This document shows, piece by piece, positions 35,606 to 44,760 of a stretch of 64,000 nt of DNA (positions are counted from its first letter, which is position 1; every line of letters begins with the position of its first letter). The notes under the pieces were generated by a model. The model was not told where the DNA came from. It did not search any database and saw only the letters and a program-made list of their open reading frames with translations. The DNA is from Ktedonobacteria bacterium brp13 (GTDB lineage: Bacteria > Chloroflexota > Ktedonobacteria > Ktedonobacterales > Ktedonobacteraceae), in the NCBI GenBank assembly GCA_015099395.1, contig AP024096.1, forward strand, positions 5,745,485-5,809,484, written 5' to 3'. Made by a program: the position numbers and the translations under genes.

Positions 35606-36060
35606 TCATAACTGGGAATCCCTCTCCCAAAGATGAGCTAAAACCCGTTTGGGGGAACGGATGAGATCAGGACGACCAGCTTGCATCGCAGCCAGCCCCA
35701 CAATGACGGAGGCGGCGTAGGTCAAGGCCACCTGTGAGGCAATCTCAGACCAGCCAGAGAGGGGTGGACGTTGCAAGTGAAAAAAGAGAAAAAAGAGAAA
35801 AACGCGTCCAAAGAAGCGCTCGATGCCACTACGTTTGCCAAGTTCTTCTTTCGTCCAGGTGGGTGGCAAGCAAGAACGGCGTTTCTGATTTTTGGGATTC
35901 CAAGGGATGACAGCAACGGCACCAAGCACGCCGTGAATCCAGGCGATGAGGCGCGGGCCCCAATATGCGGAGTCCAAGCGAATAATACGGGGACGGATCT
36001 GGTAAAGACGCACGGCCCCCTCTCACAAGCGTTTAGCAAAAGGGGCATCATAAGCTGATC
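35606..36060 (-). pseudogene. C-terminal part of an IS4-like transposase
   Basis: After an upstream in-frame stop near 36023 (FAKRL-stop-EGAVRLYQIRP) the frame encodes RIIRLDSAYWGPRLIAWIHG, CLPPTWTKEELGKRSGIERF and FGRVFLFFLFFHLQRPPLSG. This is the second Asp region and the R-x-x-IERFFGR Glu motif of an IS4-type DDE transposase. The N-terminal half is missing. Remnant. Confidence 0.65.
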
Positions 36061-36200
36061 TCCTGACGAGGGAACGAGCCTCGCCAGGAGTCAGCTTACC
36101 TTACTCAGCCAAATACATGCGCGTTTTGGGCTCTCTTGAAGAGCTTTTTAAGGGGTTAGGAAACGCTCTCTTTACAGCATATAGGGAGAAGCGAAGTGCT

Positions 36201-38507
36201 TCAGCTTTGACGTGGTAGCGATAACCGTACCTGTTGGGTGGCTGCTATCATATGCTCTAATGCTGGGATGACTTCTTCCCACGTGCGCGTCTTGAGGCCA
36301 CAGTCGGGATTGATCCACACGCTCTCTGGTGGTAAGACCTGTAGCGTTGCTCGCAGCATCGCTACGATCTCGTCAACACTGGGCACGCGTGGCGAGTGAA
36401 TGTCATAAACGCCAGGACCGATCTCTTTGTCATAGCTCGTCTGGCTGAATACCTCAAGCAACTCTCCTCCTGAGCGGGAATTCTCAAGCGAGATTACGTC
36501 GGCGTCGAGTGCGGCAATGGCATCGATGATATCATTGAAGGCGCTATAGCACATATGCGTATGGATCTGTATGGCGGGTCCTGCGCTAGAGGCAGCCAGT
36601 CGAAAGCAGGCTACGGCCCAGGTTAGATAGGCATCCCATTGGCTGCAACGGAGGGGGAAGCCTTCACGCAGGGCTGGCTCATCGATTTGGATCGCGCGTA
36701 GTCCAGCCCGTTCCAGGTCAGCTACCTCCTCGCTGAGCGCCAGTGCAATCTGGCGGCACGTTGTCTCGCGTGGCTGGTCGTCGCGCACGAAGGACCAATT
36801 AAGCATGGTTACCGGACCGGTCAGCATCCCTTTGACCGGTTTGTCGGTCAGCGACTGCGCATAGGTACTCCAACGGACCGTCATCGGTGCGGGACGGGTG
36901 ACGTCGCCATAGATGACTGGTGGGCGTACGTACCGTGAGCCATAGCTTTGAACCCAGCCATGATGAGTGAAGGCAAAGCCGGATAATTGCTCGCCAAAGT
37001 ATTGAACCATATCATTACGCTCGAACTCTCCATGGACCAACATATCGATCCCCAGTTTTTCTTGCCTGGCAATGATTTCTGCAATGGACTGTTCAATGAA
37101 GTGTTCATACTCCTGGGTTGTGATCTGCCCTGTCTCGAAGCGTCGGCGCATCTGGCGAACCTCAGCGGTTTGCGGGAATGAGCCAATCGTCGTCGTTGGC
37201 AAGCATGGCAAGCCCAGGCGCTCTGACTGGATCTGTCGGCGCTCGGCGTAGGAGCAGGACCGATGTGTTGCCTGCTGGATGGCCAGCTTTGCCTGGACAG
37301 AAGCATCGTGCGCCAATGGAGAAGTAGCTCGGCTCTGCGTCACGGCTGCGCTCTCTTCAAGTGCTATGGCTACGGCGTCGCGTCCCTCATGCACGGCGCG
37401 ACCAAGGATGACAACTTCTTCTAGCTTTTGTTCGGCAAACGCCAGCCACTGACGCAGTTCCTGAGCGATCTCGCTCTCACGCGTAGCATCATAGGGGACA
37501 TGCATTAGTGAGGAAGAGGGTGCCACGATGAGGCGTTCGTGCGGGACGATCGTTGTTATATCATCGAGCAGATCGAGCGTTGCTGGCAGGTCGGTGTGCC
37601 AGATGTTGCGCCCATCCACGACGCCGGCGACCAGGATCTTGTCGGATGGCAGGCCATGACGATGCAATAGATCACGGTTTTCAGGACCGTGTACCAGGTC
37701 AAGCCCGATGCCATCGACAGGCAGAGTTATCAGTGTCTCATAGCTTTCGCCTACGTGACCGAAAGAAGTCGATATGATAAGTTTTGTCTGCCCTTTCTGT
37801 GCAGCGAGCACCTCGTAGGTATGGCGAAGGATGGCTAGCTCTGCTGGAGTGCGATCCTGGACGAGACATGGTTCATCCAGTTGAATCCAACTGGCACCCA
37901 TTGTAGCGAGCCGAGAAATAATTTCACCATAGACGGCGGTGACACCAGTTAGCGTCTCACCGAGCAGATCCAGGTCTTCGTTGCCGTTGCGAGCTTTTCC
38001 CAACAACACCAGGCTGAATGGGCCTATGAGCACCGGCTTGGCGGGAATATTTTGTGCTTGAGCTTCAGCGAGTTCGTCAAAGAGTTTGGTCGAGGCTAAC
38101 TGAAAGCGCTGTCCCGCATGCCATTCAGGCACAATGTAGTGATAATTAGTATCAAACCATTTCGTCATCTCCATCGCAGTGGCATCGAGGTCTGCACGCC
38201 GCACACCACGAGCCATGGCGAAGTAGGTATCTAGATCAACGAGTCCTCCTTCCCAGTGATAGCGCTCAGGGACCGCCCCGATCAGGGCGATTGCATCAAG
38301 GACTTGATCGTAGAAGGAAAAATCATTAACCGGAATGAGGTCGATGCCTGCGTCGCGCTGGGCCTGCCAGTGTGTGCGACGCAGCATCGCACCCGTCCTA
38401 TGTAGATCCTCTTCCCCTGATTTGCCGCTCCAGTAGGCCTCGCAAGCGTGTTTTAATTCGCGCTTGCGGCCAATGCGTGGATATCCTAACGTCGTCGTGC
38501 GTACCAT
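36201..38507 (-). CDS. metE: cobalamin-independent methionine synthase
   Basis: 5-methyltetrahydropteroyltriglutamate:homocysteine S-methyltransferase, 768 residues, the usual length. The N-terminal half starts TTLGYPRIGRKRELKHACEA. The C-terminal catalytic half carries TTTIGSFPQTAEVR, the zinc ligands in HTHMCYSAFNDII (His, Cys), the Glu of LENSRSGGELL, DIHSPRVPSVDEI, and WINPDCGLKTRTWEEV (Cys). The ATG at 38507 is chosen because AAGGAG lies six bases upstream; a TTG six bases earlier is less likely. It is divergent from a TetR regulator across a 130-base gap with a 30-bp palindrome. No cobalamin or SAM riboswitch was recognised in that short leader. Confidence 0.97.
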   Translation of the reverse strand: MVRTTTLGYPRIGRKRELKHACEAYWSGKSGEEDLHRTGAMLRRTHWQAQRDAGIDLIPVNDFSFYDQVLDAIALIGAVPERYHWEGGLVDLDTYFAMARGVRRADLDATAMEMTKWFDTNYHYIVPEWHAGQRFQLASTKLFDELAEAQAQNIPAKPVLIGPFSLVLLGKARNGNEDLDLLGETLTGVTAVYGEIISRLATMGASWIQLDEPCLVQDRTPAELAILRHTYEVLAAQKGQTKLIISTSFGHVGESYETLITLPVDGIGLDLVHGPENRDLLHRHGLPSDKILVAGVVDGRNIWHTDLPATLDLLDDITTIVPHERLIVAPSSSLMHVPYDATRESEIAQELRQWLAFAEQKLEEVVILGRAVHEGRDAVAIALEESAAVTQSRATSPLAHDASVQAKLAIQQATHRSCSYAERRQIQSERLGLPCLPTTTIGSFPQTAEVRQMRRRFETGQITTQEYEHFIEQSIAEIIARQEKLGIDMLVHGEFERNDMVQYFGEQLSGFAFTHHGWVQSYGSRYVRPPVIYGDVTRPAPMTVRWSTYAQSLTDKPVKGMLTGPVTMLNWSFVRDDQPRETTCRQIALALSEEVADLERAGLRAIQIDEPALREGFPLRCSQWDAYLTWAVACFRLAASSAGPAIQIHTHMCYSAFNDIIDAIAALDADVISLENSRSGGELLEVFSQTSYDKEIGPGVYDIHSPRVPSVDEIVAMLRATLQVLPPESVWINPDCGLKTRTWEEVIPALEHMIAATQQVRLSLPRQS

Positions 38508-38550
38508 CGTCAACTCCTTGGGAACAACCAGAAAAGCCCATATCCCGGTT

Positions 38551-38580
38551 GTTTATAAATCGAACGTGCGTTTTATAAAC
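38551..38580. promoter_or_regulatory. 30-bp imperfect palindrome between metE and tetR-like gene
   Basis: GTTTATAAATCGAACG and the reverse complement of CGTGCGTTTTATAAAC (GTTTATAAAACGCACG) match at 14 of 16 positions, centred between the divergent genes. The size and symmetry fit a TetR/AcrR operator that would control both genes. Confidence 0.65.
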
Positions 38581-38637
38581 GCTCACACCACTATGATATC
38601 ATAAGAAGGGAAAATTACCAAAAGGAGGAATCCCAGC

Positions 38638-39264
38638 ATGCCCCCACGTCTAGGAATACATGAGGCTGCACGTCGTGCTCAAATTTTGCGAGCGGCACGA
38701 ACCTGTATCGTGGCACTTGGCTATGAGCGCGTCACGGTGCGTGGCGTGGCAGAAACGGCCAATGTCAGTACTGGAACCATCATCCATTATTTTGGTGACA
38801 AGGACACGATGCTAGAAGCAGCCCTGCTCGATAAAGTACAGGATACTGGCATCGCGTTCCGTGCGGCGCTTGCCGGTGCCCAGACCGCCTGGGAGCGCCT
38901 GGAGCGCCTGGTGACGGCGAGTCTGCCTGAAACCGATGAGGTCCGCGACGAGTGGCGTTTGTGGCTGACTTTCTGGGGAGAAGTCACACGAAACGAACGG
39001 CTCCGTGCGGTGAGTGAGCGCCAACATCGACGTTGGACGCGTTTTCTGGCGCGTATCATCGCCGAAGGAAGCGCTTCCGGTGAATTTGCAGCGGTCGACC
39101 CGGCTATCACGGCGACGCAACTGGCGGCACTGATCGACGGATTAGCCATTCAAACGACGCTCCAGAATCCCATGCTCAGTCCCGCGCAGATGCGCCAGGT
39201 CTGCTTGAGTGCGCTGCAACAACTCCTATATTCGCACCAACCGGCACAGTTTATGAGCACGTAA
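38638..39264 (+). CDS. TetR-family regulator (BetI-like)
   Basis: The 208-residue protein has the TetR helix-turn-helix (RAQILRAARTCIVALGYERV, VRGVAETANVSTGTIIHYFG, DKDTMLEAAL) and an all-helical ligand domain with DEWRLWLTFWGEVTRNERLR, which resembles the BetI/AcrR C-terminal family. AAGGAGG lies nine bases before the ATG. It probably binds the palindrome it shares with metE and may respond to a methionine- or methyl-group-related ligand; this is inference from gene order. Confidence 0.9.
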   Translation: MPPRLGIHEAARRAQILRAARTCIVALGYERVTVRGVAETANVSTGTIIHYFGDKDTMLEAALLDKVQDTGIAFRAALAGAQTAWERLERLVTASLPETDEVRDEWRLWLTFWGEVTRNERLRAVSERQHRRWTRFLARIIAEGSASGEFAAVDPAITATQLAALIDGLAIQTTLQNPMLSPAQMRQVCLSALQQLLYSHQPAQFMST

Positions 39265-39588
39265 CACGTAGCCGTTTTTCGTATGATCGCCAGATTCGCC
39301 GCGCTGAATCAACTTGCCATCAAACTCGAGATCCTCTCGTGCCCAGCGCCGCGTGGCCAGCATGAGCGGTCCTCGATAGCGCAAGAATTCCTCAACGGCG
39401 TTCTTTATCAACTCGGGCCGCTGTTTCAGCATTGCCATCTGCTCAGGATGAGGTAGGCCCAGGGGTGCGCCTGTTCGCTTATCGAGGAGTTGCTCATAAG
39501 GGCCGTACTTGAGTAGTGGTACGAGGGGTAAGCGGCCTGCGTCCAACAGCGGCACTGTTGGGAATGACATGTATTGCCGAAAATACAA
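39226..39588 (-). pseudogene. cytochrome P450 fragment
   Basis: Residues about 45-95 (LPHPEQMAMLKQRPELIKNA, VEEFLRYRGPLMLATRRWAR, EDLEFDGKLIQRGE) match the end of the I helix, the K helix and the following strands of bacterial P450s. The E-x-x-R pair of the K helix is there (EEFLRY). The haem-binding loop with Cys and the N-terminal half are absent. It overlaps the 3' end of the TetR gene on the other strand. Truncated remnant. Confidence 0.7.
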
Positions 39589-39721
39589 TAAAAATTCGTA
39601 TCAATAGTACCTTACGCTCTTTTATCCCTCACTCCCAATCTCTTTCTTTCATGTAAAAATCTCTCTTTGCATTTTTCTCTTCTTGCTTTTTCTTGAGATT
39701 ATCTCGTTGTGCATGTCGTGG

Positions 39722-40045
39722 GGGGGAGAAATGGTCCCTTTCTATCTGGAGCGCTTTGCCGGGGTATCGACTCAGGTGGCAAAGCACTTGCAGCGGCCTG
39801 TAGCTGACTACTTCACCCAGCAGATGCATGTCACCCCCAGCGGAATGTTTACGCTTCCTCCCTTCCTGCTGACGCTGCAAATGCTGGGGGCTGACCGTAT
39901 TCTGTATTCCGTTGATTATCCCTTCCAGGAGGGGGATCAAGCCAGAGCATTTCTGGAGCATGCTCCAATCAGCCCTCCCGATAAAGAAAAAATCGCCCAC
40001 AGCAACGCTGAAAAGCTTCTCAAACTTTCCCCTTTTATGATCTGA
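39722..40045 (+). pseudogene. C-terminal fragment of an amidohydrolase-2 family decarboxylase
   Basis: The frame reads GGEMVPFYLERF, YFTQQMHVTPSGMFTLPPFL and LGADRILYSVDYPFQ, followed by a helical end (KIAHSNAEKLLKL). This is the last third of ACMSD/2,3-dihydroxybenzoate-decarboxylase-type enzymes, including the metal-binding Asp of S-V-D-Y-P. The N-terminal barrel strands with HxH are missing. The next gene starts 12 bases after the stop. Confidence 0.72.
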
Positions 40046-40056
40046 AAGGAAAAAAG

Positions 40057-40662
40057 ATGTCACATTCTCCAATCGACAAAAATGTTCTTCTCATTGGCGC
40101 GTCTCGTGGCCTTGGCTATGCTTTAGCTCAAGAATATCTCAAGCGCGGCTGGCACGTTGTTGCGACGGTGCGAGGTTTGAACAAAACAAAGTTACATGCT
40201 CTGATGGATATCTCTGATGGACGGCTTGAAATCGAGACGGTCGATATCACCGTTCCTGAGCAGATTACTGGATTGCGCGAGCGTCTCACATCGAGAAGGT
40301 TTGACCTGTTATTCATCAATGCGGGTGTGATCAATCAGCCTGACGGAACCGTGGGGGAGGTAGCAACAGAAGAATTTGTGCGCGTGATGGTCACAAATGC
40401 TCTAAGTCCTCTGCGTGTTATCGAGATATTGCAAGATCTTGTCCTTTCGACCGGGACCATCGCTGTCATGTCCTCGGGACAAGGGTGTGTTGCGAATAAT
40501 GTAAATGGAGGCCACGAAGTGTACCGAGGGAGCAAGGCGGCGTTGAATACATTCATGCGCAGCTTTGCCGCCTGTGCCCTGGTAAGCGCTAAAAACGATC
40601 ATATGAAACATATCGCAAGCTGGTCAAGCCAACCCTGGACCTCTATGGCGGTACGTCTCTGA
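40057..40662 (+). pseudogene. short-chain dehydrogenase truncated at its C-terminus
   Basis: The N-terminal 170 residues are a good SDR: nucleotide loop LIGASRGLGYALAQEYLKRG, LFINAGVI (NAG), catalytic Ser in AVMSSGQG and Y-x-x-x-K in EVYRGSKAALN. After FMRSFAA the sequence runs into another gene (DUF1330 fragment) in a different frame, so about 50-60 C-terminal residues are replaced by 28 unrelated ones. AAAGGAAA lies just before the ATG. Expression is possible, but a folded enzyme is doubtful. Confidence 0.7.
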
Positions 40663-40803
40663 CTCGTGGAGGAGTGACCGAGACCATTGAGGGCGACTGG
40701 CAGCCGAGGCGGTTAGTCATCATCGAGTTTGCCTCTACTGAGGCGTTTAAACGCTGGTATGACTCGCCTGAATACAGCAAGGCCAAGGCCAAGGCCATTC
40801 GCT
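40593..40803 (+). pseudogene. DUF1330-domain fragment
   Basis: A frame without start, fused behind the SDR, encodes YRKLVKPTLDLYGGTSLTRG, VTETIEGDWQPRRLVIIEFA and STEAFKRWYDSPEYSKAKA. This is the core of the small ferredoxin-like DUF1330 proteins (P-R-R-L-V-x-x-E-F and W-Y-x-S-P-E-Y). It runs directly into the recombinase fragment. Confidence 0.72.
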
Positions 40804-41148
40804 TCTCTACTCAAGGGTCTCCAAGAACGTGGCATTGAGTTCATCAGTTTAACTGAGCAGATCGACACGACCACTCCTGGTGGTAAGCTCATCCTTCACT
40901 TGATGGGAGCGCTAGTGGGATTTGAGCGTGATCTCATTCGTGAGCGCACGAATGCGGGGTTAGCGGTGGTTAGGGCAAGAGGACACGTTGGTGGGAGACC
41001 ACGAAAGCGCAAGACCAATGGCAAAGTGGCCCTGGCTCGGCGGATGTTTGCTGATCAGAGTCACTCCATTCCAGAAATCTGTGCGGTCTTTGGGATCTCC
41101 CGCACTACATTGTATCGCTACGTGAAAGAGGCTGAACCACCAGAATAA
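40804..41148 (+). pseudogene. serine recombinase (resolvase/invertase) lacking its catalytic N-terminus
   Basis: The frame contains LQERGIEFISLTEQIDTTTP, GKLILHLMGALVGFERDLIR, ERTNAGLAVVRARGHVGGRP and a C-terminal helix-turn-helix SIPEICAVFGISRTTLYRYV. This is the second half of a Tn3-resolvase/Hin-type serine recombinase with E-helix and DNA-binding domain. The first about 65 residues with the nucleophilic serine are replaced by the DUF1330 fragment. The stop is followed immediately by a pair of 13-bp direct repeats and a 26-bp end motif (41137-41185). Confidence 0.82.
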
Positions 41149-41185
41149 TTGTCAAAATTCCACCAGGATAATTCCAAAATTTACA
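41137..41185 (-). repeat. recombinase-linked end motif of the TGTAAAT..CTGGTGG family
   Basis: On the minus strand the 26-bp motif TGTAAAT-6-ATTATCCTGGTGG spans 41160-41185, and a second ATTATTCTGGTGG follows at 41137-41149. The same 26-bp architecture occurs at 48960-48985, and the shorter AATTATCCTGGTGG at 48133-48146. Confidence 0.65.
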
Positions 41186-41197
41186 ATCGCCTGGCCT

Positions 41198-41770
41198 CTA
41201 GGCGGGCTGGTAATACAACACAACGACACCGGAGGGGTGCGTCTTGCTGTCCACCAGCTTCAGGTTGACTCGCTGCTCAATGTTGGCGAAGAGGGGCTTG
41301 CCGGCGCCAAGCACAAACGGATGAACAAGGAGCTGGTATTCGTCGATCAGGCCCAGGTTGGTGAGCGCCTGCACGATGCTGGCGCTGCCGTAGATGATGA
41401 TGTCCTTGCCCGGCTCCTGCTTCAGCTTCTCGATCTCTGCGGGCGCGATCTCTCTCTCAACCGTCGAGTTGTTCCAGTCGGCCTTCTCCAGCGTCTTTGA
41501 AAAGACGATTTTGCGCATGGCGTTCAGTTTCTTTGCGTAGGCGACCTCGTTCGGATCGGCTCCAGGTCGGTCAGGGACGTAGGGCCAGGAACCAGCGAAG
41601 CTGTCGTAGGTGGTGTGGCCCAGGAGAAGGGTGTCGGCTGCGCTGATAAAATCGTCTTCGTATTTGCCCATTGCGGCATCGTAGATGGCTCCGATCCAGT
41701 CCATTTCGTCGTTTGGTCCGGCAATATAGCCGTCGAGGGTGACCCACATCGTCATTTTCAGTTTTTTCAT
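41198..41770 (-). CDS. dihydrofolate-reductase-like protein (RibD C-terminal domain family)
   Basis: The 190-residue protein has MTMWVTLDGYIAGPNDEMDW, the NADPH-binding LLLGHTTYDSF and IIIYGSASIVQALTNLGLID, and a C-terminal PFVLGAGKPLF with a beta-hairpin. This is the stand-alone RibD_C fold seen in YyaP/YwjB-like proteins. AAGGAG is eight bases before the ATG. The physiological substrate is unknown. Single gene; a 20-base perfect hairpin TTCCGCTTT-TG-AAAGCGGAA lies about 75 bases upstream (41845-41864). Confidence 0.9.
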   Translation of the reverse strand: MKKLKMTMWVTLDGYIAGPNDEMDWIGAIYDAAMGKYEDDFISAADTLLLGHTTYDSFAGSWPYVPDRPGADPNEVAYAKKLNAMRKIVFSKTLEKADWNNSTVEREIAPAEIEKLKQEPGKDIIIYGSASIVQALTNLGLIDEYQLLVHPFVLGAGKPLFANIEQRVNLKLVDSKTHPSGVVVLYYQPA

Positions 41771-41918
41771 GATCTTGCTCCTTCATCATTTCGTATCTTC
41801 ATGTTCCTTGCAATTTGCAATTGATGTTAGTATCCTCTTCCAAATTCCGCTTTTGAAAGCGGAAATGCAGACAGTGAGGGCCAAAAGAGCCATTCCTCCC
41901 TCTCCAGAGGCGAAAGAG

Positions 41919-42015
41919 GCTGAAAGTTCGGACAAGGGGCACTCCATCCAGCATTTGCGTCCGAACTTTTAGCCCAATTTGTTACCATTGAGTCTGATCT
42001 GTCCGAACCTTCAGC
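41919..42015. repeat. 97-bp inverted-repeat element
   Basis: GCTGAAAGTTCGGACA (41919-41934) and the reverse complement of 42000-42015 (GCTGAAGGTTCGGACA) match at 15 of 16 bases. A third CGTCCGAAC copy lies in the centre. The flanking region 42016-42261 holds only an unassigned minus-strand tail (DEVGLFVRTGHTENIVSMLH) near 41985-42090 and no complete gene. Confidence 0.6.
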
Positions 42016-42261
42016 TCGTGGAGCATAGACACGATGTTTTCGGTATGGCCAGTGCGAACAAAAAGACCTACTTCGTCATACATACGGTAGTAGCGAGTTT
42101 CTGATGTGCTGTGTTACTACTCGTTACTGGGATGATAGGCTTTCTGTGCTTTCGTATCCGGAGGTCAGCGGTGCAGAAACCATCCTCTCTGCATACAGAA
42201 TGGGTGACATCTGGGTAATAATCCCTCAGAGATGAAAAAAGTGTTACCAGAACAGAAACTT

Positions 42262-43428
42262 TCAACTGGAGGTGCCAGTCAACGCGTTGATCTCTATGGC
42301 TTCAGCCATTCGTCGATAGCCTTCATCATTCGGATGAATTCCATCGCCAGAGTCACATGCAGGGTGGAGGACCGCCTCATCATCAGAGGAGGCCAGGGGG
42401 GTGGCCAGATCGAAGATGGCATCAAACCACTGCCTTCCCTGCTCCCGCAGCCAGGTATTGACCAGAGAGCGTTGCTCCACTTGCGTGGGTGGATAGCCAC
42501 CAGGCAAAATGGTGGTTCCAAACACGCGTCGATAGGTATGCCTGGCCTGGCTGGCCACATGCTGGAGAGCCTCAATCATCGTTGCTCCCGGCACTCCAAC
42601 GCGCAGATCATTTGAGCCAATATGGAGGATCAAATCCGTTGCCCCTGGTTGTGTGAGCGCATCCCAGGCCAGCCGTGTGCTCCCGGCTTCGCCGAACAGG
42701 AATGGGGGCATCCCCCCGGCGAGCGGCATCTCGGAAGAGGTCAACTGGTTGCCACCAATGCCCGCATTTAAGACCGACATAAAGCGTGTTTCCCCGGCAT
42801 CTCTCAAGCGGCGAGCCAAATAATCAGGCCAGCGCCGGTTGGCATTGGGCGTCGAGCCGAAGCCCTCAGTCGTCGAAGAGCCAAAGGCCACGACGGCATT
42901 GAGAGGTGTAGATGGAACCACATCAATGCCGGTAATCAGCCACCAGGACAGAGTCTGCAAAGGATAGACAAACAAAGAGGCTTCTGCCGGGACGGCGGTC
43001 ACATCACCAGGGCCGGAGACATACGAGGTTTGCTGCGCACTCATATGACCCGTCAGGCTCTCACCCTGGGCCAGAAAAAAGGTGATAGCCAGATCGCTGA
43101 ACGCTTTCACGTGCAAGGACACCGGATCACTCACGACGTCCTGACCAGGTTCCAGGGTGACGGTTGGCTGGCCCGCAAACCGCACTGCCTGGATTCCTGG
43201 GAGGGCCACCGGACCCTGGCGAACCGGCCCGACGGAAAGCGAGGAGAGCGTCACTGGCGCATCTCCATACCGGTTGGACAGGCGCAGGCGAAGTTGCGTT
43301 CCACCAGCGTGCAGGTGGACGATTTGCCGCAAGGTACGGCCACTGAGATTGGCCGAAAACATCCGGGAAGGGGCGGCATACCAGGCTCCTACCCAGTTCG
43401 TCTGGCTCTGGGTCTCTCCATTCATCAT
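42262..43428 (-). CDS. SGNH/GDSL-family hydrolase with N-terminal beta domain
   Basis: The 388-residue protein starts at 43428 (AAGGAAG upstream; no signal peptide). The N-terminal 150 residues form a beta-sandwich (WVGAWYAAPSRM, TLRQIVHLHAGGTQLRLRLS). The esterase domain has AFGSSTTEGFGS (catalytic Ser, GDS altered to GSS), NAGIGGNQ (block II Gly), HIGSNDL (block III Asn) and SGDGIHPNDEG (Asp-x-x-His). This layout matches SGNH hydrolases that deacetylate or cleave carbohydrate esters. Single gene, convergent with nothing. Confidence 0.9.
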   Translation of the reverse strand: MMNGETQSQTNWVGAWYAAPSRMFSANLSGRTLRQIVHLHAGGTQLRLRLSNRYGDAPVTLSSLSVGPVRQGPVALPGIQAVRFAGQPTVTLEPGQDVVSDPVSLHVKAFSDLAITFFLAQGESLTGHMSAQQTSYVSGPGDVTAVPAEASLFVYPLQTLSWWLITGIDVVPSTPLNAVVAFGSSTTEGFGSTPNANRRWPDYLARRLRDAGETRFMSVLNAGIGGNQLTSSEMPLAGGMPPFLFGEAGSTRLAWDALTQPGATDLILHIGSNDLRVGVPGATMIEALQHVASQARHTYRRVFGTTILPGGYPPTQVEQRSLVNTWLREQGRQWFDAIFDLATPLASSDDEAVLHPACDSGDGIHPNDEGYRRMAEAIEINALTGTSS

Positions 43429-43571
43429 ACAGGGTATCTTCCTTTCGCTAGACCAGATTGCTTCTCGCGAGCACACTATAGCATCGCTTTTCGATAGCGT
43501 CCAATATATCAGCCCGCGACTGCGACGGTGATGAAAACCGTCGCGGTCGCGGGCACTCCTGATCTTCGTGT

Positions 43572-44498
43572 TCAGGCGGTGAGGACGATCTTGGCAATAC
43601 CGCCCTTTTCGGCGATTACCTGTGCTTCGGCGGCATCAGCGAGCGGCATGATGCGCTCGACTGGGATCGTCAACTTGCCGTCACGTACCGCTTCAGCGTA
43701 GCGCAAGATCAGCGCAGCCCTGGTTGCGGAGTCGACTTGCCCAAAAATGGTATTGATGTGGACGGTAGGATAAAGCGCGGCGTCTTGCGGGTTTTGCTTG
43801 GGGAAACAACCAAACGTGCCACCTTCCTTGACCCTGGCAAGTAACTTGTCAGCGAGCTTCCCACCAACGGTATCAGCGACGCAGTCGAGAGGACCGAGTT
43901 TGTCAATCTCTGCGTCATCATCGATGGCGATGGCCTCGCTCACGCCAGGAAGTTGCCGGGCAGCATCAAGTCGCTTGCCACGAACGCCAGCAATGATCCG
44001 AGCCCCGATCTGCGATGCCGCGAAGACCGCTGAGCGACCGACAGAACCTAAAGCCCCGGTGATGAGGACGGTCTGACCGGGTTGGACGTTGGCACCAAGC
44101 CGTATCATCAGATCGCCCGTGAGGTTGACCAGTGGAAGCATGGCAGCAGTGGTCATCTCCAGGCCATCAGGAATTTTGACGAGGTCGGTGGCTTTGACGG
44201 TACAGAGTTCGGCGTAGGTACGTAGAGCCACAGCCATGACGCGGTCGCCAGGCTCGAAACTGGTGACGCCCTCGCCTGCCTCGACAACGGTGCCAGCGAG
44301 GTCGCAGCCGAGGATGTGGGGGAACTCTACCGGAAGGATGTCCTTGACTGTGCCAGAACGTACCATCCAATCAGCAGGGTTGATGCTGGTGGCGCAGACG
44401 CGCACGAGCACCTCGCCAGCGGCAGGTTTGGGGTCTTCGAAGTCTTCGTATTTGAGTTTTGACGCGGGGCCGTACTCGTGGAGGACAATTGCTTTCAT
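43572..44498 (-). CDS. NADP-dependent medium-chain oxidoreductase (quinone-reductase type)
   Basis: The 308-residue protein has the zinc-free MDR pattern: MKAIVLHEYGPASKLKYEDF, LVRVCATSINPADWMVRSG, GCDLAGTVVEAGEGV, GDRVMAV, and the cofactor loop VLITGALGSVGRSAVFAASQ. GAGGTG lies just before the ATG. It is divergent from a MmyB-like regulator, and its leader contains an 18-bp palindrome, so control by that regulator is likely. The substrate is unknown. Confidence 0.92.
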   Translation of the reverse strand: MKAIVLHEYGPASKLKYEDFEDPKPAAGEVLVRVCATSINPADWMVRSGTVKDILPVEFPHILGCDLAGTVVEAGEGVTSFEPGDRVMAVALRTYAELCTVKATDLVKIPDGLEMTTAAMLPLVNLTGDLMIRLGANVQPGQTVLITGALGSVGRSAVFAASQIGARIIAGVRGKRLDAARQLPGVSEAIAIDDDAEIDKLGPLDCVADTVGGKLADKLLARVKEGGTFGCFPKQNPQDAALYPTVHINTIFGQVDSATRAALILRYAEAVRDGKLTIPVERIMPLADAAEAQVIAEKGGIAKIVLTA

Positions 44499-44521
44499 GC
44501 TTCACCTCGATTTCTTGAGAA

Positions 44522-44539
44522 ATGTTCATGTTTGAACAT
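44522..44539. promoter_or_regulatory. palindrome upstream of the oxidoreductase gene
   Basis: ATGTTCA-4-TGAACAT is a perfect inverted repeat 23 bases before the ATG of the oxidoreductase. It is placed where a repressor would cover the start of transcription. The regulator gene at 44761 on the other strand is the best candidate to bind it. Confidence 0.5.
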
Positions 44540-44760
44540 ATATCTTTTGCTTTCTGATAGTTAAAAGGTCAATTGATAGTAAGAGTGAAGAGTGAGCAGG
44601 TTTTCGGGCCAAGAGGGGTTCCGTAGACACTTCTGTGATGGACTCCACTCACTTCATCCGTTACGAGTGTATAATAAAAGACAGATTTTAACGAGATAAG
44701 AGTTTATTCAGGAACTAGCACTTCCCGTTTCCGGTCACATCACTGAGTGGAGTATGCTTC

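Noticed and set aside
38508..38637. SAM or cobalamin riboswitch before metE
   Set aside because: Only 130 bases are available, and no conserved riboswitch core was recognised; the palindrome accounts for the symmetry.
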